Below are positions 36,409-45,621 of a stretch of 64,000 nt of DNA, piece after piece. The stretch comes from Rhizobium leguminosarum (lineage in GTDB: Bacteria > Pseudomonadota > Alphaproteobacteria > Rhizobiales > Rhizobiaceae). Numbering within the stretch: position 1 is the stretch's first letter; each line of letters starts with the position of its first letter. The stretch spans positions 1 through 64,000 of the forward strand of contig NZ_JAGIOR010000005.1 of the NCBI RefSeq assembly GCF_017876795.1, in the 5' to 3' direction. Position numbers and translations under genes: made by a program. Under the pieces are notes generated by a model. That model was not told the origin of the DNA. It was given only the letters and a program-made list of their open reading frames with translations, and ran no database searches.

Positions 36409-36890
36409 ATGGACACGATCCAGCGGAACGCTGTCGCGCATCTGATGGATCACCATGGGATGAGCGAACGGCGGGCGTGTAAAGCCATCGGCTTTTGCCG
36501 GATGACGATCCGTTACGAAACTAGGCGCAGCGACGATCAGGGCCTTCGCGAGCGAATGAAGGTGTTGGCGCATGAACGCCGCCGTTTCGGCTATCGACGC
36601 CTTCATGTGCTGCTCAGGCGCGAGGGACACCTTGTGAACCACAAGAAGCTCTTCCGGCTCTATCGGGAGGAGAAGCTGACGGTGCGCAAGCGCGGCGGTC
36701 GCAAGCGAGCGATAGGCACACGAGCACCGATGCTGATTCCGATGGCCACCAATGGTCGTTGGTCGCTCGACTTCGTGTCGGATCAACTCACCGATGGACG
36801 CAGGTTCCGGGTTCTAACGGTCGTCGACGATTGCACACGAGGGAATGCCTGGCGCTCGTCGCGGATACATCGCTTTCCTGGAGGTCGATA
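36409..36890 (+). pseudogene. IS3 OrfB, middle part, frameshifted
   Basis: AVAHLMDHHGMSERRACKAIGF, RFGYRRLHVLLRREGHLVNHKK, RRGGRKRA-type linker and RWSLDFVSDQLTDGRRFRVLTVVDDCTR carry the first catalytic residues; an extra G at about 36840 throws the frame (normal ECLALVADTSLS is visible in the next frame). The C-terminal half is missing. Confidence 0.85.
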
Positions 36891-37080
36891 GGCGCACCGT
36901 TTTGGCGCTTATGGCTGGAGGGTTGTGCTGGAAGGGCTTCTGACTGGGCAACGACGGGTTGGCTTTTCAAGAAGGGCTTGATCGGCGAATCAATCAACAA
37001 GTCCAAATTATTGCTCCTGACAGACGACTTTCTGCCAGACGTACAGTGACGGAACCTACGATGATCTCGGGGTACCTCAA
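36891..37080. other. Intergenic, upstream of the nod box
   Basis: No gene or repeat recognised. Confidence 0.4.
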
Positions 37081-37130
37081 ATCCACAGCATGGATGGAAA
37101 ACATCCAACCAATAGATTGTAGCAATCCTG
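37081..37130 (+). promoter_or_regulatory. nod box (NodD binding site)
   Basis: Two ATC-N9-GAT half sites (37081-37095, ATCCACAGCATGGAT; 37103-37117, ATCCAACCAATAGAT) followed by TGTAGCAATCCTGC. Spacing and the 3' AATC block fit the 47-bp nod-box pattern. It points towards ttsI copy 1 (start 37632), and nod boxes upstream of ttsI are known in NGR234 and Bradyrhizobium. Confidence 0.85.
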
Positions 37131-37428
37131 CAAAAGGCTACATACTAAGTTGGTGGACTTAACAGCAAGCAAGTGAGTTTGTCGATCTTGGCGTTATCTG
37201 AGCAGCATCTTCTCCATCATCAGCCAAAACCATCTTCATCGCAACCATAGTTCCTTCTGTTCTCCGCAAGCTGCATTGATTGGCGCGAACATTGGGTGTT
37301 CAACCAAATAGCCAATTGCCATTTCACAACACAGCTTTTTAATCGGCGCGCGCACGTCGACGTGGCTAAGAACTCCAGAACCTACCAAATTCCGTATCGA
37401 TCCAACGCAAAATGAAGGGTCGGGAGGT
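37131..37428. other. Leader between nod box and tts box
   Basis: About 300 bp. A minus-strand frame (37236-37601) crosses the tts box and is not credible as a gene. Confidence 0.45.
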
Positions 37429-37461
37429 TCGTCAGCTTTTCGAAAGCTAACCATCCTACTC
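37429..37461 (+). promoter_or_regulatory. tts box upstream of ttsI copy 1
   Basis: TCGTCAGCTTTTCGAAAGCT followed by AACCATCCTA, matching the tts-box consensus almost perfectly. It lies about 170 bp before ttsI copy 1 in the same direction, which suggests autoregulation, unless it originally served a lost gene. Confidence 0.88.
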
Positions 37462-37631
37462 ATGGCATGTGATTCTTCAGACGAAGGCGTCGGACTTATC
37501 GACTGCGAGGGCTGAACGCAGGAAGATCGACGCCTAGAAAAATCACAGACGTGGAACGTGGAACTTTTTGTTGAGCGGCCTGAGGTTCGTAGACGTCCCA
37601 ATGGTTTATAGTGCGGTGATAGGAGAGGAAA

Positions 37632-38315
37632 GTGCGAACGCTACTCGTTGATCATACCGATCTCACTCGCTCGGTGCGAGGAGCGCTCGCGCAGTGCGGC
37701 TTCGCCGTTGACGTGGCCCGCACCCTAGAAGAAGCGTCGACTGCCATTTGTTTCGTCAGCTATGAAATCATGCTGCTAGAGCTCGCCCTGCCGGACGGTG
37801 ATAGCTTAGATTGGTTGAGGCAGTTGAGGCGCGACGGGCATTCAATTCCTGCTATTATTATGAGTGACCTCAACGACCGCGACAGGCGAATTGCGATTTT
37901 CAACGGTGGCGCAGACGATTTCCTGCCAAAACCCGTCTCTGGTGATGAGCTCGTTGCCCGAATGCGAGCCGTTCTGCGTCGATCAACACAGGTGACCGAC
38001 CCCATACTTGAATTTGGCAATCTCACCTTCGATCCCATTAGCCGACAGGCTTGCGTTGCTGGTCGACCGTTAAAGATCGCGCGCCGCGAACTGACCATTC
38101 TTGAGCATCTACTCAACCGCGCCGGCCGAACCGTGCCTCGCGATCAGCTGGAAGACAGTGTCTATACGTTCAATCACGAGGTCTCAGCCAACGCACTCGA
38201 AGTCGGAATCTATCGCCTACGCGGACATTTGACCAAGTCCGCTGCAACGATAAGCATCAAGACCACACGTGGCATCGGCTACGTCCTTGAATTGACTGAG
38301 ACGGCGTCAGCCTGA
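37632..38315 (+). CDS. ttsI: TtsI, T3SS transcriptional activator, copy 1
   Basis: 227 residues from GTG 37632 after GAGAGGAAA. OmpR-like layout: receiver (1-120) and winged helix (about 130-227) with FDPISRQACVAGRPLKIARRELTILEHLLNRAGR and VSANALEVGIYRLRGHL. TtsI activates genes with tts boxes. The phospho-acceptor position reads LLELALPDG, with Glu instead of Asp, as I recall for TtsI, implying phosphorylation-independent action. Relative to copy 2 one codon is missing in the acidic pocket (VDHTD against VDDHSD). It has both a nod box and a tts box upstream. Confidence 0.9.
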   Translation: MRTLLVDHTDLTRSVRGALAQCGFAVDVARTLEEASTAICFVSYEIMLLELALPDGDSLDWLRQLRRDGHSIPAIIMSDLNDRDRRIAIFNGGADDFLPKPVSGDELVARMRAVLRRSTQVTDPILEFGNLTFDPISRQACVAGRPLKIARRELTILEHLLNRAGRTVPRDQLEDSVYTFNHEVSANALEVGIYRLRGHLTKSAATISIKTTRGIGYVLELTETASA

Positions 38316-38344
38316 GTTGGTAGAACAGAAAAGCAACAGCAGCC

Positions 38345-38422
38345 TTGAACAGCGTTCGCAACAATCATCCCAGTGACGATCTGCGGCGGATCATCATCAA
38401 CACCCGAAATCGGTCGTCTTTC
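38345..38422 (+). pseudogene. rhcC2: rhcC2 copy 1, segment 1 (start)
   Basis: Homologous to the start of intact rhcC2 (52088 downwards): NSVRNNHPSDDLRRIIINT. It begins with TTG where copy 2 has ATG, lacks one C in the ACCCCGAAATCGG run (frameshift), and is interrupted by IS4 at 38423. Same distance after ttsI as in copy 2. Confidence 0.88.
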
Positions 38423-39997
38423 GTATCCATCCGAGGTGGCTTTCGATTACCCACATTGTCGGCGCGTTCCGATGGAGATGCCAAATGCGATGTCATTGAG
38501 GCGGGTCAGCCCTCTCCATACGACCATGTTGCCGGGAGGAGGATCGTGCTTGCGAGCGAGGTAGCCACCGAGCATGGCGATCTGTAGCAAATAGGAGGCA
38601 AGGGTCCTGCGCAGGATGCGCGGCGTAGGGCGCGCTGCATCGATGCTGTCGAGTGTCGCGATTTCAGCCGGGGTAAGAACTGTCTCCGGCTCCGCCTCGG
38701 GCTTTTCCCGTGCAGACATGGTGAGGAAAAATATCCGCCAACTGACCACCGCAATGAGGGCGAGGAACTTCGCCAATCGATCTGCGGTCTCGAGCCTTGC
38801 CTTTTCGGCGCCGCAGCCGGATTTCATCACCTTATGAAAGACCTCGACTTTCCAGCGCAAGGCGTACCATTCAAGTTTCTCGATGGCGGCGGTGATATCC
38901 TCGACAGGCAGATTGGTCACCAGCTTCCAGTCGATCGGCGCACGGTCCGCCGGCGGATCGATCTCAAGAGCATGGATGTAGGTGAGAAGCTGGGGTGCGT
39001 AGCGCTTCCGCTTGCCTTTGGGCGGTAGGGTTTCGATGGTGGCAAATTTCACATGCAGGCGCGCGGTTTCGTGCTGGCCGATCTTGACACAATGACATCC
39101 TACCCAAGGCTCTGCCGAGAGCTGGGCGAAGACCCGATGCGATCCCGGTTTCGGCTCGCAGCCGGGCGGCTCGGCCGCCAATCGGTTGGTCTGCACCCGC
39201 ACCAGAAAGCGCGTGCCGAGATCCTGCGCGAGGCAGAACAGTTCGTAGATATCGCTCTCGCGGTCGGCCACATGCACACAGCGTTCCGGTGTTCCGATCA
39301 GCGCCATTGACTGGCGCAGGTTCTCCAGCCAACGATAGCTTTCCTTCGTCTCGATCGGAACGCGTGTGGGATTGATATGGCGCTTGAGCGTCCAGGTTCC
39401 CTTGTACTTCGTACGCGTCCAGAATTTCGCTGCAGTCAGCCCAAGCGGCGTGCCTTCCAGAGTTAACGCCAGGCTCGAATGCATCAACATTCCACACAAC
39501 GTTACCGGGTAGGATCGCCCTGCCTTATAAGCCCCGGCGTTAATGGTCTTGGTGAAGCCGATCTTGCCCAGCCGCGTACGGCTGTAAGTGAACTCTGTGG
39601 TGTCCTGCACGATCAGGATCGGACCTTCACTGTCTGCGCAGCGCCTGACGGTCGCAGCGAAATGGCCAGCCAGCACGCCGTGCTCTGTAACCCGTGGATT
39701 GTCAAAGAACCGGTAGGCCGCTTTCGTCGCAGCCCAGTCGCCACACGCCGCCGGGATAGGGTGACCAGGTGCTGACGTCATCTGGTCAAGAAGTCGGTGC
39801 ATCCGGCGCGCCAGGCGTTTGTCTGGCAGACCTGATGAAATGATCTCATCGGCAAGCCAGCCCGCTTCGCCAGCTCCCATATCCTCGTATCTGCGACGCC
39901 TCCGTGATTCGGCGTCACAGACAGAATCACAGACGATTCATCGGATGCAACCTCGTCTGCAGGATGTGGGTAATCGAAAGCCACCTCGGATGCGTAC
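38423..39997 (-). mobile_element. Complete IS4-family element with 8-bp target repeats
   Basis: 1575 bp, inverted ends GTATCCATCCGAGGTGGCTT / inverse of GTACGCATCCGAGGTGGCTT. CGTCTTTC flanks both sides (38415-38422, 39998-40005), and joining the flanks restores the rhcC2 sequence. Confidence 0.93.
38447..39880 (-). CDS. IS4-family (IS50-group) transposase
   Basis: 477 residues, intact. DWAATKAAYRFFDNPRV, LIVQDTTEFTYS (first Asp), CVHVADRESDIYELF (second Asp), LVTNLPVEDITAAIEKLEWY and ALRWKVEVFHKVMKSG (Tyr/Arg/Glu region of the YREK motif). The same gene is truncated at 34004-34598. Confidence 0.93.
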   Translation of the reverse strand: MGAGEAGWLADEIISSGLPDKRLARRMHRLLDQMTSAPGHPIPAACGDWAATKAAYRFFDNPRVTEHGVLAGHFAATVRRCADSEGPILIVQDTTEFTYSRTRLGKIGFTKTINAGAYKAGRSYPVTLCGMLMHSSLALTLEGTPLGLTAAKFWTRTKYKGTWTLKRHINPTRVPIETKESYRWLENLRQSMALIGTPERCVHVADRESDIYELFCLAQDLGTRFLVRVQTNRLAAEPPGCEPKPGSHRVFAQLSAEPWVGCHCVKIGQHETARLHVKFATIETLPPKGKRKRYAPQLLTYIHALEIDPPADRAPIDWKLVTNLPVEDITAAIEKLEWYALRWKVEVFHKVMKSGCGAEKARLETADRLAKFLALIAVVSWRIFFLTMSAREKPEAEPETVLTPAEIATLDSIDAARPTPRILRRTLASYLLQIAMLGGYLARKHDPPPGNMVVWRGLTRLNDIAFGISIGTRRQCG

Positions 39998-40083
39998 CGT
40001 CTTTCCTTGCCTTCGCCACTCCCTGTGCGTGGTCACTTTGCTATCGCCACTTTCTGCCGTTGCCAGATCGAGCAGGATTGAAC
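39998..40083 (+). pseudogene. rhcC2: rhcC2 copy 1, segment 2 (signal peptide region)
   Basis: Continues segment 1 exactly: CTTTCCTTGCCTTCGCCACT then LCVVTLLSPLSAVA, the signal peptide of RhcC2. Homology with copy 2 stops at about 40083 where the IS91-like element begins. Confidence 0.88.
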
Positions 40084-40181
40084 GAAGCCGCTTTCGCGGC
40101 ATTTGGAGGATCTGATTGCATGAAGTGCTCTTGATTTGAAGGAATGGGCTGTTTTGCCCAACCTTCAAACAGGAGATGACG

Positions 40182-41097
40182 ATGACGGAGATGAGCCCTC
40201 TACGCCGGCGGATGATCGAGGACATGACGATCCGCAACCTTTCGCCTGTATAGCGCGACGATCAGGATGAGACGCTCACCTTGATTGTCGCCGCGCACGC
40301 CTGCGACGCAACGATCTTATTTGCATGCGGTGGCGAAGTTCTCGCGCTATTTCGGGCGATCGCCAGACCGTCTCGGACTGGAAGACGTGCGTGCGTTTCA
40401 GGTGCATCTGGTGTCGTCGGGACTATCGTGGCCGGCCTTGAACCAGACAGTTTGTGCCCTCCGGTTCTTCTTTGGCGTCACGCTCGGTCATGCCGAGATA
40501 CCGGAGCGCATTGCCTATGCCCGGACACCCGCCAAGCTGCCGACGATCCTAAGCGGCGACGAGATCGTGCGGTTTCTTGAAGCGGTTCCGAGCCTGAGAA
40601 CCCGCACCGCACTGACGACAGCTTATGCGGCGGGGCTGCGCGCCTCGGAAGCTGTGCATCTCAAGGTCCGCGACATTGATGGCGAACGCGGCGTCATCCG
40701 CGTCGAGCATGGCAAGGGCGGAAAGGATCGCAACGTCATGCTGTCAGCGCAGTTGCTTGCGATCCTGCGGGTCTATTGGCGGCTGGCGAGACCCGAGGTC
40801 TGGCTGTTTCCGGGTCGGGACGAGACCAAGCCCATCGACGTCCAGGTCCTGTATTCTGCCTGCCGTTCGGCGTGCACTGCTGCCGGCATCGACAAACGGG
40901 TGACGGTGCATACGCTGCGCCACAGCTTTGCTACCCATCTTCTGGAAAGCGGAACCGACATCCGCATCATCCAGGTTCTGCTGGGCCACAACAACCTGTC
41001 CACCACGGCGCGCTATACGAAGGTCTCCAACGCCTTGATCGGCAGCACGACCAGTCCGCTCGACCGTTTGACACTGGAGGTCGTGCCACCGAGTTGA
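40182..41097 (+). pseudogene. IS91-associated tyrosine recombinase, disrupted by a 49-bp insert
   Basis: MTEMSPLRRRMIEDMTIRNL-SP, then the insert with a TAG stop, then ATQRSYLHAVAKFSRYFGRS in frame. Removing 40249-40297 plus one target copy restores an intact gene of about 288 residues. Catalytic set: Arg in GLRASEAVHLK, HTLRHSFATHL, LGHNNLSTTARYTKV (Tyr). Tyrosine recombinases of this sort accompany IS91 transposases in rhizobia. A start at 40285 would give a protein lacking the first SAM-like helix. Confidence 0.85.
40249..40297. repeat. 49-bp hairpin insert with 6-bp target repeats
   Basis: TATAGCGCGACGATCAGGAT ... TTGTCGCCGCGCA; the ends are imperfect inverted repeats. CGCCTG flanks it directly (40243-40248 and 40298-40303). 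A related 54-bp copy is at 44405-44458. Confidence 0.75.
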
Positions 41098-41109
41098 GGT
41101 TGCCTCGCC

Positions 41110-41303
41110 ATGGTGGCGGGATTTGAGGTGGCGGATATATTTCGTCGCTACGGGGTTGGATATCGTCAAATACACAATGCTCATCTCGGGCGCGTCGAGC
41201 GCCGCGTTATGAGCGCGGTAGAGATGTGCCGGACCGCTCGGCTGGGTGGGCATGTTCATGAATGTCAGGATTGCGACGCGATCCGTATCGCCTATAACTC
41301 CTG
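41110..41303 (+). pseudogene. IS91-family transposase, 5' part
   Basis: GFEVADIFRRYGVGYRQIHN and VMSAVEMCRTARLGGHVHEC with QDCDAIRIAYNSC, the zinc-binding start of IS91/IS801 transposases. Broken by the RIT element right after YNSC; the match resumes with RNRHCPKCQG at 44641. Confidence 0.9.
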
Positions 41304-41385
41304 CCTTATGGGCAGATCCAGTAATGGGGAGCTGGCGGCGACCTGACTGCTCTTTCACGCATTTCGCCGCCAGCCCGGCTCACCA

Positions 41386-42375
41386 TTACGAAGTGCTCTT
41401 TAGCAGTGCTATCAGCTTGTCGGTCGGCTGGAAGGTGCCGCGCCGCAGATGCGGTGGCACGATCTCTTCCATGGCCTCGAGCTTTTCGGTTGGATCGCCG
41501 CGTGTGTAGACCTCTGTGGTCGTCAGCGTGGCATGGCCCAGCCACAGCGATACTTTCCGGATGTCTTGCGTCGCCTGCAGGATGATCATCGCGCAGGTGT
41601 GCCTGAGCACATGAGGCGAGACGCGCTTCTTGGCGAGGCCTTGCTGCTGGCGAGCAGCAACCGCGGCGTGCTGCTTGAGCAAATAGGCGAAGCCCCATCG
41701 GCTCAAAGGTTCACCACGCGCGCTGACGAACACTTCGGGTGTCGCGACCTTTCCGCGAATGGCGAGCCAGGCGCGCAGTGCCGTGGCTGCCGGCTTCCAC
41801 AGCGGCAGCGCTCGTTCCCGCCGCCCCTTGCCGACGACGCGTATGCTCATCGACGACATGTCGATATCGCCGATCTTCAGACCCGTCAGTTCGGAGACGC
41901 GCAATCCTGCACACACGGCCATATGCAGCATGGCTCGGTCGCGGATGCCGTCGCGCGTTGTCGGGTCCGGGGCGTCGAGCAGCGCTTGCAGCTCCTCGCG
42001 CAGTAGATAGGGAACGAGACGTGTGTCCGTCTTCTTGAACGGAATCGCCAGCACGCGGCGGACTTGATCGAGGGCTGCCGGTTGCCGGTATTCGAGGAAG
42101 CGGAAGAACGACTTAATAGCCGCCAAACGAACGTTTCGCGTCACGGCGGCGTTCTTGCGCTTATCCTCGAGATGCTCGAGGAAGGCGCTGACCAAACCGG
42201 AGTCGATCTGCTCCAGCATCAGCTTGGATGGTTTACTCTTGAGCCTCGCAGCGGCGAACTCGAACAGGAGTTGGAAGCTCTGGGCATAGGAATCGCACGT
42301 GTGTCGGCTGGCGCCCCGCTGACGGACGAGTGTTTCGCGCAGGAACGCTTCGATGAGGGGAGTGATCGGTGTCAT
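41386..42375 (-). CDS. RIT element tyrosine recombinase C
   Basis: 329 residues from ATG 42375, which overlaps the stop of the preceding gene. SAM-like N domain (LIEAFLRETLVRQRGASRHT), catalytic Arg in GLRVSELTGLKIGDID, Lys in VVGKGRRERALPL, HVLRHTCAMIIL, LGHATLTTTEVYTRGD (His and Tyr). Intact. Confidence 0.9.
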   Translation of the reverse strand: MTPITPLIEAFLRETLVRQRGASRHTCDSYAQSFQLLFEFAAARLKSKPSKLMLEQIDSGLVSAFLEHLEDKRKNAAVTRNVRLAAIKSFFRFLEYRQPAALDQVRRVLAIPFKKTDTRLVPYLLREELQALLDAPDPTTRDGIRDRAMLHMAVCAGLRVSELTGLKIGDIDMSSMSIRVVGKGRRERALPLWKPAATALRAWLAIRGKVATPEVFVSARGEPLSRWGFAYLLKQHAAVAARQQQGLAKKRVSPHVLRHTCAMIILQATQDIRKVSLWLGHATLTTTEVYTRGDPTEKLEAMEEIVPPHLRRGTFQPTDKLIALLKSTS

Positions 42376-43277
42376 GGTAGCCTCCCCTCTGACATGAACG
42401 CCTCTCCCGCCACGGCGATGTCGCGAACGAGGTCGGCGGTAGCCTCCAGGTACCAGTAGGTGGTGTAGATGTTGACGTGACCCATGTACGTAGCGAGCGC
42501 GACCACATGCGCACCGCATCGGTTTCGGCCCGTTGGACTGCCTTGTAGCGCCCGCACCGCGAACGTGTGCCGCAGATCATGCAGCCGAGGGCGCCGCGCC
42601 GACGTTGGCCGGATGCCAACTTTGCAGACCAGCCCGTCGAAGGTCTCTTTGACTGCGATGTAGCGCAGTGACCGGCCACGCGTGTCGGCGAACACGGGAT
42701 CATCTCCCGAGCCAGGTCCGCGGCGCTTCAGGTAGCGTTGCAAGCCCGCCGCCGCCGTATCGTGCAACGGCACGAGACGGGTCTTGCGGAACTTGGTCTC
42801 GCGGATCAACAGGCCGTCGCTCGTTATGTCCGCGAACGTGAGCTTGAGTGCTTCGGAGATGCGCAGCCCGGTGGCCGCGAGCAGGGCGATCAAGGTCGCA
42901 TACGTCAGCGAGCGCAGGCCTCCTTGAGGTCGAAGCCGGCCGGCGGCTTCGATCAGGCGACCGATCTCCGTGCCCGAGTAGATGTGCGGCGGTCGACGCC
43001 TTTTGCGGGCACCGAAGTGATTGGCCGGGGGCAACTCGTGCCGGACATCTTCGACGCGGATATGGCGTGCGAAGCGGCAGACGGCCTTCAGTCGAGCATC
43101 GCGTTGCGCAACGGACGGTCCGAGCGCGGCCCAATCGATGGCTGTTTGGGTTTGGACATACGCGTGCCCGCGCTCGACCGCGAAGGCGGCGAAGCTCTTG
43201 AGCAGGTACTCGGCATTCGACATCGCAAAGCCCGTGGCACGGCGCAGTGCGAGATAGGTCTCGATGGTGTTTAACAT
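42372..43277 (-). CDS. RIT element tyrosine recombinase B
   Basis: 301 residues from ATG 43277 (an upstream ATG at 43295 overlaps the previous gene). Active-site motifs: TGLRISEALKLTFADI, RKTRLVPLHDTAA, HDLRHTFAVRAL and MGHVNIYTTYWYLEAT (Tyr). Coupled by overlap with both neighbours. Confidence 0.9.
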   Translation of the reverse strand: MLNTIETYLALRRATGFAMSNAEYLLKSFAAFAVERGHAYVQTQTAIDWAALGPSVAQRDARLKAVCRFARHIRVEDVRHELPPANHFGARKRRRPPHIYSGTEIGRLIEAAGRLRPQGGLRSLTYATLIALLAATGLRISEALKLTFADITSDGLLIRETKFRKTRLVPLHDTAAAGLQRYLKRRGPGSGDDPVFADTRGRSLRYIAVKETFDGLVCKVGIRPTSARRPRLHDLRHTFAVRALQGSPTGRNRCGAHVVALATYMGHVNIYTTYWYLEATADLVRDIAVAGEAFMSEGRLP

Positions 43278-44494
43278 CAGAGTGCCTCCGGCCAAGGCTG
43301 CGCCACCTGCTTCAGAAGAGTGACATCGGCTTTGGCGTAGTGGGCCGTCGTGTCAATGCCACGATGCCGGAGGACTAGGCCGATCTTGTCGAGCGGTACG
43401 CCATGGCGCAGCATCTCGGTCGCCGCGGTGTGCCGCAGGGCGTGCGCACCCTTGACGGGCGTCACGACGCCAGCGCGCTTCATAATGCGCCTGACCACCG
43501 AGGAGACGCCGTCGCCGTTCCGGAACGGGCGGCTGGGCGCGATCGTACTCAGGAACACGCGATCGCTTCGACAGCACGACGGTCGACATTCGAGATAGGC
43601 AGCGATCGCATCCCCGACGTCCTGGGGCAGCGGCAAGCGAACCTCATAGCGCGACTTGCCCGTGACCCGAAGCGAACCCGCCTGCCACTCGATATCGATG
43701 AGACGGAGCTGTGCCACGTCGCCGGCCCGCAGGCCGAGGCGAGCCAACAGCAATACGATGGCGCGATCCCGCCGACACGCGCCGGCATCACCATCGCAAG
43801 CAGCAATCAACCGGCTGACCTGTTCGCCCGAGAGATATCGCGGCATCTCGGCAAGCTGCCAATGGGCGTAGGCCGGAACGGCATTGTCGAGATCGGCCTG
43901 GCAGTGCCCTTTAACGGCGAGGTAGCGCAAGAATGCCCGCAGGCTCGTGGTCATCTTCTCGATGGTGCCGCGCCCGCATGTGCTCGCGCGCTTCGTGAAG
44001 TAGCCGCGGATATCGGTGGGGCTCCAACGCGTCGGGTCCGTTCCAAGTGCTGCCATAATGCTGACTGCATCGCGCGCGTAGAGCCTTATGGTCGCATCGG
44101 ATGCCCCACGATGCTTGCTGAGCCATGCTTTAAAGCCGAGGACCAACTGCGGTTCGGCAGGCCGTATCGCCGCGACGGCGCGCTCGCACACGCCTATTTC
44201 TTCGAGGTGCCGACGGAAGAGCCTTGCGCCGTAGATGGTGTGATGGTTGCGGCGGCCTCCCTTGGCGCGCGGACATCGGCACGTTCGTAGATGCTGTTCG
44301 AACGCCGCCAAATCGATGTCGCTCACGCTTGCATCGCGCTCTGCCATGACATGGCTGACATGAGCTGCCGCCCGCAGATAGCGCACGGCCGTCTCGGGGC
44401 CATATATAGCGCGACGATCAGGATGAGACGCCCGTCTCACCTTGTTTGTCGCCGCGCATCTCCAACATGTTTGTCCCCGCTTGTGATCGGCCAT
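43277..44494 (-). CDS. RIT element tyrosine recombinase A
   Basis: 405 residues as read from 44494. Long N-terminal part with a CRCPRAKGGRRNHHT metal-binding-like stretch, then SAM-like core and catalytic LGLRAGDVAQLRLIDIEW, GKSRYEVRLPL, HALRHTAATEML, LRHRGIDTTAHYAKAD. The first about 30 codons run through the 54-bp hairpin repeat at 44405-44458, so the true start may differ. Confidence 0.85.
   Translation of the reverse strand: MADHKRGQTCWRCAATNKVRRASHPDRRAIYGPETAVRYLRAAAHVSHVMAERDASVSDIDLAAFEQHLRTCRCPRAKGGRRNHHTIYGARLFRRHLEEIGVCERAVAAIRPAEPQLVLGFKAWLSKHRGASDATIRLYARDAVSIMAALGTDPTRWSPTDIRGYFTKRASTCGRGTIEKMTTSLRAFLRYLAVKGHCQADLDNAVPAYAHWQLAEMPRYLSGEQVSRLIAACDGDAGACRRDRAIVLLLARLGLRAGDVAQLRLIDIEWQAGSLRVTGKSRYEVRLPLPQDVGDAIAAYLECRPSCCRSDRVFLSTIAPSRPFRNGDGVSSVVRRIMKRAGVVTPVKGAHALRHTAATEMLRHGVPLDKIGLVLRHRGIDTTAHYAKADVTLLKQVAQPWPEAL
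44405..44458. repeat. Second copy of the hairpin repeat
   Basis: 54 bp, related to 40249-40297 (TATAGCGCGACGATCAGGAT shared) with an extra GAGACG..CGTCTC palindrome; no target repeat seen. Confidence 0.7.
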
Positions 44495-44640
44495 CAGTGG
44501 CCGAGCAGACGGGGCAACACCGGCGGCATGTTATGAAGAGTGAGAGATCGACGATTCACAGGAAAATACTGACACCGCGGCCGCCAGCTCCCCATTACTG
44601 GATCTGCCCATAAGGCAGGTAATGGGAAATGCCCATTACC

Positions 44641-45621
44641 TGCCGCAACCGGCATTGCCCAAAGTGCCAGGGACAGGCGAGCCGTGACTGGCTTGCCGCG
44701 CGGCAGGCCGACCTTCTGCCGGTCGGCTATTTCCACGTCGTCTTCACCTTGCCGCGAGAGATCGCCGCAATCGCCTTCCAGAACAAGAATGCCGTTTACA
44801 CGATCCTGTTTCGCGCCGTCGCCGAGACGCTGCGCAAGCTTGCTGCGGATCCCAGACATCTGGGTGCAGAGATCGGCTTCATCGCGGTGCTGCACTCCTG
44901 GGGACAGAACCTCCATTATCACCCGCATATCCATTGCATCGTGCCGGGCGGCGGGTTGTCGTTCGACCAGTCCCGTTGGGTTGCCTGCCGGCAAAGCTTC
45001 TTTCTGCCCGTACGGGTCCTGTCGCGTCTGTTCCGGCGGCTGTTTCTCGACGAGCTGAAGCAGGCCTACGATCTGGGCCAACTTCAATTCTTCGGCGATA
45101 TCGCCGGTCTGGCCGATCCGCTCGCCTTCAATCGAACCATCAAAGCAGCGCGTCGCATCGACTGGGTCGTCTATGCCAAGCCGCCATTTGCCGGACCCGA
45201 ACAGGTGCTGGCCTATCTCGGGCGCTATACCCATCGCATTGCCATCTCCAATTCCCGCCTCGTCAGCATTGATGGTGATCGCGTCACATTCCGATGGAAG
45301 GATTATCGAACGGGCGGTAGGCAAAAGGTGATGACGCTCGATGCCCACGAGTTCATCCGCCGTTTCCTGCTTCACACCGTTCCGGACGGCTTTCACCGCA
45401 TTCGTCATTACGGCCTGCTTGCCAATGGCCATCGGCAACTGAAGCTGGACCTGTGCCGAAGCCTGCTCGACGTCTCGCCGCCGGAGCGGGTCGAAGAACC
45501 GGACGCAAAGCCACCACCTTTGGCGCACCGCTGCCCTTGTTGCGGCGGAGCCATGACGATCATCGGCGCGTGGACCCCGCTTCAGCCGGCCTGCCGGCCA
45601 GCATGGAACGACAGTTCATGA
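44641..45621 (+). pseudogene. IS91-family transposase, 3' part
   Basis: Continues as CRNRHCPKCQGQASRDWLAAR, then HVVFTLPREIAAIAFQNK, LHYHPHIHCIVPGGG (HUH nuclease), YLGRYTHRIAISNSRL (catalytic Tyr region) and a C-terminal CPCCGGAM zinc knuckle. The whole gene would be intact without the RIT insertion. Confidence 0.9.

Larger units (their letters stand above)
41304..44640 (-). mobile_element. Recombinase-in-trio (RIT) element
   Basis: Three overlapping tyrosine recombinase genes in one direction bounded by inverted repeats of about 36 bp (left CTTATGGGCAGATCCAGTAA..., right its exact reverse complement ending at about 44614, with some 25 bp more to the junction). CCTGC occurs at both junctions (41299-41303 and around 44640), consistent with a 5-bp target repeat; joining there restores the IS91 transposase. 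Confidence 0.85.
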
